Origin: Zanthoxylum bungeanum
Lineage: Eukaryota; Streptophyta; Magnoliopsida; Sapindales; Rutaceae
Reading direction: 5' to 3'
DNA: 64,000 nucleotides
Assembly: GCA_019454045.1 (NCBI GenBank)
Contig: SKCR01049646.1
Location: 62,001 to 126,000, forward strand
Under the pieces are notes generated by a model, which saw nothing but the letters and a program-made list of their open reading frames with translations, searched no databases and was not told the DNA's origin. Below, piece by piece: positions 59,248-64,000 of the stretch. The first letter of the stretch is position 1. The number at the start of each line of letters is the position of its first letter. The position numbers and the translations under genes are program-made.

Positions 59248-60494
59248 ATCATCCCAATTTTGGCTGGAAAATAAACAAGGGGCAAGACCACATGATAAAA
59301 CACATGGCCAACAGCAGAATAGATAAGTTATTCAGGAGAGCAAGCCACCCATGGAAGAGCTACTAATGCAAATGGTGAATCACAACAAGTTTCTCACAGA
59401 GCAAACCGTGGAAAATGCCAAGAACACTGCAAGATTAGAGGCAATAATACTTAGCCAAGCTTCATCTCTAAGGATATTAGAGAATCAACTAGGACAATTG
59501 GCAAGTGAGCAACACTACAAACCATTGGGTGCCCTCCCGAGTGATACAGAACCTAACCCGAGGAGCCAAAATAATGAGTCATGTAAGGCTATCACATTGA
59601 AGAGTGAGACTGTCATTGACAAGGACATTGGGGTAGAGAAACCTAAGACAAAGACGCAGAGCCAACCAAAGAAAAGAGGAGAGAGTAAGGAAAGCCTAAA
59701 GAGATAAACCCAATAGAGTATCCACCTCCTCCATTCCCTCAGCGTTTGCAGCCACACAAGTTAGATAAGCAGTTTTCAAAATTCTTAGAGATCTTCAAGC
59801 AACTGCATATCAATATTCCGTTCGCCGAGGCCTTAGAGCAAATCCCCAGCTATGTGAAGTTTTTGAAAGACATCTTGTCAAAGAAGAGGAAGCTGGGCGA
59901 GTTTGAAACTGTGGCCCTCACCGAGGAATGTAGTGCAATCATACAAAAGAAGCTGCCACCTAAGCTGAAAGACCCTGGTAGTTTTACCATACCATGTACC
60001 ATTGGTAACTATTACTTTAAAGCTCTGTGTGATTTCAGTGCGAGCATCAACCTAATGTCGTTGTCCATTTATCAGAAATTGGGTTTGGGAGAGGCGAGAC
60101 CAGCAACAGTTACGCTGCAGCTAGCAAATAGATCTCTCACATACCCTCGAGGCAAAATAGATGATGTGTTGGTAAAAGTGGACAAGTTCGTCTATCCTGT
60201 GGACTTCATAGTTTTAAACATTGAGGAAGACAGTGAAGTCCCTATCACCCTCAGACGACCTTTCTTAGCAACATTGATCACCGCTATAATAGGTCTGAAT
60301 TGAAGACACTGCAAACATTCGATGCAAATAAAAGGACTGATGAGTTGCATATGTATGTTGGCGAACCGCCACCACTTGTGGGAATTGATCTGTGGCTGGA
60401 GACATTTGTTGAACCATTGATAGATCCTGGAGACATTCTCGGTCTACTAAGCTTACAAGGGAACCACCATAACCAATTGGATGGTTACGTTTAG
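59248..60494 (+). pseudogene. GYP2 gag C-terminus, protease and tail
   Basis: 59351-59707 gives the Athila gag C-terminus (LRILENQLGQLASEQHYKPL, GALPSDTEPNPRSQ). A frameshift near 59690 joins it to 59746-60303: FPQRLQPHKLDKQFSKF linker, then the retropepsin-like domain with ALCDFSASINLMSLSIY (catalytic D present, usual D-L/S-G-A-S changed to D-F-S-A-S), LQLANRSLTYPRG, VYPVDFIVL and RPFLATLITA. The frame then stops where RT should follow; a short tail (60300-60494) ends in LDGYV. No RT or integrase follows. The protease would process gag; here it is probably inactive. Confidence 0.85.
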
Positions 60495-61821
60495 CTGAAG
60501 ACGTTAAACTTAGCATTAGCGGGGCGACAACCCACGCAATTATTTTTTAATTTCTTTATTTTATTTAATTATTTTATTTATTAAATTTTATTTTCATTTT
60601 TATTTTTCTATGTTACTTGTGTGTTTCATAATATTGCATGTGTACTTATACAGATACTGACACAAACCATCCAGTTCGCACATCCAGAGTTTGCTCAGTT
60701 ATTGAACCAGAAGCTCGTCGCGCTGCTACATGTGGCATCGTGACGTGGGACCTATAGGCGATAGAGAATAGTACACCCCATGCACGGTGGTGTTGTTCCT
60801 CTATCTTGTTATTTTTGTTTATTTTACATTGAGGGCAATACAAATTTTAAATTTGGGGGTGTATGTGCATGTGTTGCGTTAGTTAATTCCTACTATTAAA
60901 AAAATTCATTGTCCTATGGTAGTGAAACATAGTTCACATGATGAGTTTGTTTGATTTATAATGATATCTTAGAAACGATAAGTGCTCAATTTATTTTTAT
61001 ATGATGCCTTGAGTATGTGATCTAGATTAGAATCGTATAAAATGCATAATAGGTTTATAGCAGTAAGAACCTAGGTGGTTGACAAAGTGACTAATTGGAG
61101 AAATTGCTTTCCGATGAATGAACATTTGCCTAGATGTCTATCTTTTTCGGCTACTGTTATGATGTATGGTATGGTTAAAAAAAATTAAACCACATATAAC
61201 CGATAAGCGTGGAGCTACCCATGGGCGAGTGTTAGGACCACCATGAGGAGAAATACTACTTTAAAGGGTAGGTGTGTGAAAAAATAAGAAAGAGAAAAAA
61301 AAATCGTACCATACTGAGCAGAAAAAAACAAATAAAAAATATATTTTGAGATATTTATGTTGGTTTGACCCATCAGATCCTAATTTTTAAGATGAAATCA
61401 CTGAGTTGACTTACTTAGAGATCGAGCTGTGAATAGACCTTCACACACACACTGTGAGTCTGGCTTAGATAATTTATTCAAGAATTTGGATTTGAGTTGT
61501 GTCGAGTACTTTGAAGATTCTTGGGTTTCGTTAGTAGACATTCTCTATTGACAATATTATGTGTAACTCCCAGGACAGTTTTATTTAGTTATTTAATTTT
61601 TACATTTGTGTGTGATTACATGTGTGTGTTGAATGACGTTGTGGTGTAGTCACTGTAAGCCCTCACGAGATTATAACTCGTCCAATAGGGTCGCCTAGGG
61701 GTTTAAAGGCTTGTTGTATACGCTAAATGCAATCATGATCCCTACAAAAGTGGCTTAGTATAATTTAGTTTTTAGTTTGTTTATTTTTAGTTATTTTGCT
61801 CGAGGACTAGCAAAATGTTAT
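60495..61821 (+). other. GYP2 3' untranslated region
   Basis: 1.3 kb without a supported gene, beginning with GTTAAACTTAGCATTAGCGG and running to the PPT. It has T-rich and A-rich tracts. The region resembles the long 3' UTR of Athila elements. Confidence 0.6.
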
Positions 61822-61833
61822 GTTTGGGGGGTG
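61822..61833 (+). other. GYP2 polypurine tract
   Basis: GTTTGGGGGGTG immediately before the 3' LTR start TGATGAGCAACTAAC, the Athila-type PPT. Confidence 0.8.
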
Positions 61834-63144
61834 TGATGAGCAACTAACATGCATATATTTGTCGCCCCTCTAGCTTAATATTTTGTGAGTTATCTCGAGT
61901 TTTCTTAGTGTTTTGATGTGTTTTGGATTCGATTACAGGTAAAAATAATATATAGATTCGATGGAATCAACGAGGGATGAAAACAGTAAAATACGGAGCA
62001 ATTTGGGAAAAATTCGGAGTTAAAACGCTCGTCTCGATGCTGGATTGCGTGTCGCGACGCGCAAACGACGAAACAAGGCCGAGAGTTGAGCGACGACGCA
62101 TCGGTGAAATTGAAGAGTGCGTTGCGACGTGATCAACGTGAGTCCCAACGCGTGTTGCAGAACCAGATTTAGCCCAGACTCGATTTTAAGCAGGAAACAC
62201 TCCCCATATCTTATATATAAGCAATAACTTGTCCCAAAACCAAAAGAGGAGTTTCATAACCTAATTTTACAACCACCAAAAGAGATTTTTGAAGGAGAAG
62301 ACAAGAACACATCAGAAGAGCACAACACAAAAACTCAACAGGAATTAGCGAGAGACTAGCGATCTCGAAAAAGTTTCTTATTTCCTTTACTTCTTTAATG
62401 TTTTGTTCATCATTGAATATTTATTTAGAGTTTCTGAGTATGTGTAGTAAGTAAACCTCTAATCCGGGATTGTGATGAAACCCGTATTTATGAGCCTATA
62501 AATTGATTTTCTTATATTTTGTGTGATGTTTTGATTTATTTATTGAATCTTATGCTTAATGTTTCATGTTGCCTGATCACCAATAGGATTGATGTGGTAA
62601 ACGTAGATGAACTTGACAAAGGAATTTTAGGTTTAGCCTTAGATTCAATAGCACACGATCTCATCTTAGGGATTTCCCTTCAGAATAGAAATTTACCTGT
62701 AGGGCGGGTGTAGCCATAATTGGAACTTGTTCTTAATAAGTTTGAGGGTGATTTAGTTGACATAGAAATATAATTAATTAAGTTACTTTGAATGTTTTCA
62801 CTTGACCATCGAAAAAGACTTGTAGATATCTTAGTGTTCCAGGTTAATAAACCAATATATTACACAAATATATGATAACCAATTCATCTTTAGAATAATA
62901 TTGGGTAGATTCACAACCCTGAATGCTTTATCTCTTTGATTATCTCTACAAACTACAAATTTATATTTATTTGCATTAGCTTTAGTTCAAACTCAAAATA
63001 AAATCACATTTAATTTAATTAGATACTCATAGATCATTAGTCTTAATAATTAGTAACATAGGTTATAAGTCCTCGTGGGATCGATACCGTTTTATATTAC
63101 TTGAGCGATACATGCGCTTGCGTAACGTGTGGAAGTCTTGATCA
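61834..63144 (+). repeat. GYP2 3' LTR
   Basis: 1311 bp, same length as the 5' LTR. TGATGAGCAAC to GTCTTGATCA. Contains GTCGCGACGC (62051-62060). It differs from the 5' LTR by scattered, mostly transition-type changes and small indels. Confidence 0.88.
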
Positions 63145-63610
63145 CCCTCATAAGGCATGTTCACAAACATGGTATGTTTTTACCTATACTAATACAACAA
63201 TTTCATGACGATCTACAAAACAATCTTTTGTTGCTATCTCATCCAATCACTTAGAGATACTTGCACTACATGAAGCAATGTGATAATGTATATGGTTAAG
63301 GTCACTTATCCATCAAATTCTGAGCCCATGCAACTTAAATTCTGCCACAGATATTCCAACAGTGATATATGAAGATAATGCTGCCTGTATTGCACAAATC
63401 AGAGGAGGGTACATCAAGGGAGACAGAACCAAGCACATATCACCTAAATTCTTCTATACTCATGAGCTCTAACAGAGCAAGTAAATTGATGTCAAGGAAA
63501 TAAGATCAACCGATAATTTTGCAGACTTATTTACAAAAGCTTTACCGACATCAAAATTTGAGAAGCTTGTATATAGTATTGGCATGTGTCGACTTAGTAA
63601 ATTATTTTGA
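63145..63610 (+). pseudogene. COP3 RNase H, second part
   Basis: Continues the fragment at 46551-47108: PHKACSQTWYVFTYTNTTIS, SFVAISSNHLEILALHEAM, then after frame changes VIYEDNAACIAQIRGGYIKG, DRTKHISPKFFYTHEL, STDNFADLFTKALPTSKFEK and MCRLSKLF with a stop at 63608-63610. These are the copia RNase H E-D-N-A and K-H-I/DLFTKALP blocks. The copy is inactive. Confidence 0.85.
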
Positions 63611-63789
63611 TGATATCTTTCATTAGGGGGATCATATTCATTGACATGACACAAGTACATTGTACTCTTTTTCATTCGATCAGGTTTTGTCCCACTGGGT
63701 TTTACTGGCAAGGTTTTAATGAGACAATTTTATTTCGCCCAGAAGTTAAACAATTATGTAGGACTAAAATAGTCGGGCCCATGGAGGAG
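63611..63789 (+). other. COP3 3' untranslated region and PPT
   Basis: Contains a purine tract (ATTAGGGGGAT, 63624-63634), the usual copia tail TTTTACTGGCAAGGTTTTAA, and the terminal PPT ATGGAGGAG (63781-63789). Confidence 0.75.
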
Positions 63790-64000
63790 TGTTATAATTT
63801 GTGATGATCTCAACTACTTAATCTTTATCTTGTAATTTTTATTATTTTATTATTTTGTAACTTATCCTACCATAACTCTTCCCTATAAATATAGAGGAAT
63901 CCCTTTATAGTTTTAGATCAAAATCAATTCATTCAAAATTAATAAGAAAAACTTGCAGCTTTTAAGGTATTATCTCTTCTTCTTTTCTTTTATTTCACAA
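63790..64000 (+). repeat. COP3 3' LTR, cut by window end
   Basis: Begins TGTTATAATTTGTGATGATC and aligns with 46089-46302 to the last base of the window (TTTCACAA). The final one or two bases lie outside. Confidence 0.88.

Larger units (their letters stand above)
47109..63144 (+). mobile_element. GYP2: Athila-like Ty3/gypsy element with gag-protease only
   Basis: Equal-length 1311-bp LTRs (47109-48419, 61834-63144), a TGGCGC-type PBS, gag, protease, a C-terminal tail and a 1.3 kb 3' UTR with PPT. No RT, RNase H or integrase is present between protease and PPT. Net length without A2 is about 6.4 kb. It interrupts the COP3 RNase H codons, which resume in frame. The flanks ACCCA and CCCTC are at best a decayed TSD of ACCTC. 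It would need RT and integrase in trans. Confidence 0.85.
46089..64000 (+). mobile_element. COP3: Ty1/copia deletion derivative, cut by window end
   Basis: 5' LTR 46089-46302, PBS-like CGTTATCAACACG directly after it, then only about 250 bases before the RT C-terminal box. Gag, protease, integrase and most of RT are deleted. RT/RNase H fragments (46551-47108) continue at 63145-63610 after the 16 kb GYP2 insertion, followed by a PPT (ATGGAGGAG, 63781-63789) and a 3' LTR from 63790. The LTRs are recognisably related but differ at many positions, so this is an old insertion. Confidence 0.88.

Overview
The window is a stack of plant transposable elements. I find no host gene, rRNA or tRNA. AT-rich DNA, Ty1/copia elements primed at TGGTATCAGAGC-like sites, Ty3/gypsy Athila/Tat-type elements with TGGCGC-type primer sites, plant hAT elements and abundant solo LTRs point to a flowering plant with a repeat-rich genome. 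The species cannot be named from this. Boundaries rest on TG..CA ends, target-site duplications (TSDs), primer binding sites (PBS), polypurine tracts (PPT) and reading frames that resume across insertions.

Left stack (1-14267). COP1 is a minus-strand copia element cut by the window edge, with about 2.0 kb of LTR. Its LTR is split by SOLO1 (gypsy solo LTR 3904-10440, TSD TGCTC) and SOLO2 (family-B solo LTR 11200-13598, TSD ACAGT). SOLO1 contains COP2 (4447-9489, TSD TGAAG), a young copia element with LTRs identical by eye.

Middle (14268-27107). This holds a truncated family-C LTR (14310-16381), an Athila-like protease/RT remnant GYP1 (16550-18800) interrupted by SOLO3 (17823-18406, TSD ACAGG), and a hAT transposase pseudogene (18951-22157) interrupted by gypsy SOLO4 (19903-22047, TSD CAATG). 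A 5'-truncated family-A element, A1 (22158-26640, minus), follows, then a hAT-like terminus.

Central nest (27108-45461). SOLO5 (gypsy LTR, TSD TTCAC) contains SOLO6 (TSD CATTC), which contains COP-B (30218-41082, TSD ATAAG), which contains the non-autonomous hAT element MITE1 (36640-37650, TSD ATCAGAAG). SOLO7 (44441-45134) is also inside SOLO5. This is four levels of nesting.

Right stack (46089-64000). COP3, a copia deletion derivative cut by the window end, contains GYP2, an Athila-like element with only gag and protease (47109-63144). GYP2 contains A2, a non-coding 9.6 kb LTR element (49598-59242, TSD GAAAG).

The most interesting signal is a system shared by the coding family B and the apparently non-coding families A and C. 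Their 2.4-2.8 kb LTRs carry a conserved series of stem-loops whose paired arms change together between subfamilies. B and A2 also share a four-unit stem-loop array just after the PBS. A1 and A2 share repeated PPT-like AGTGGGAG motifs. Together these look like the cis-acting RNA of a non-autonomous retrotransposon using a partner's proteins; that interpretation is inference.
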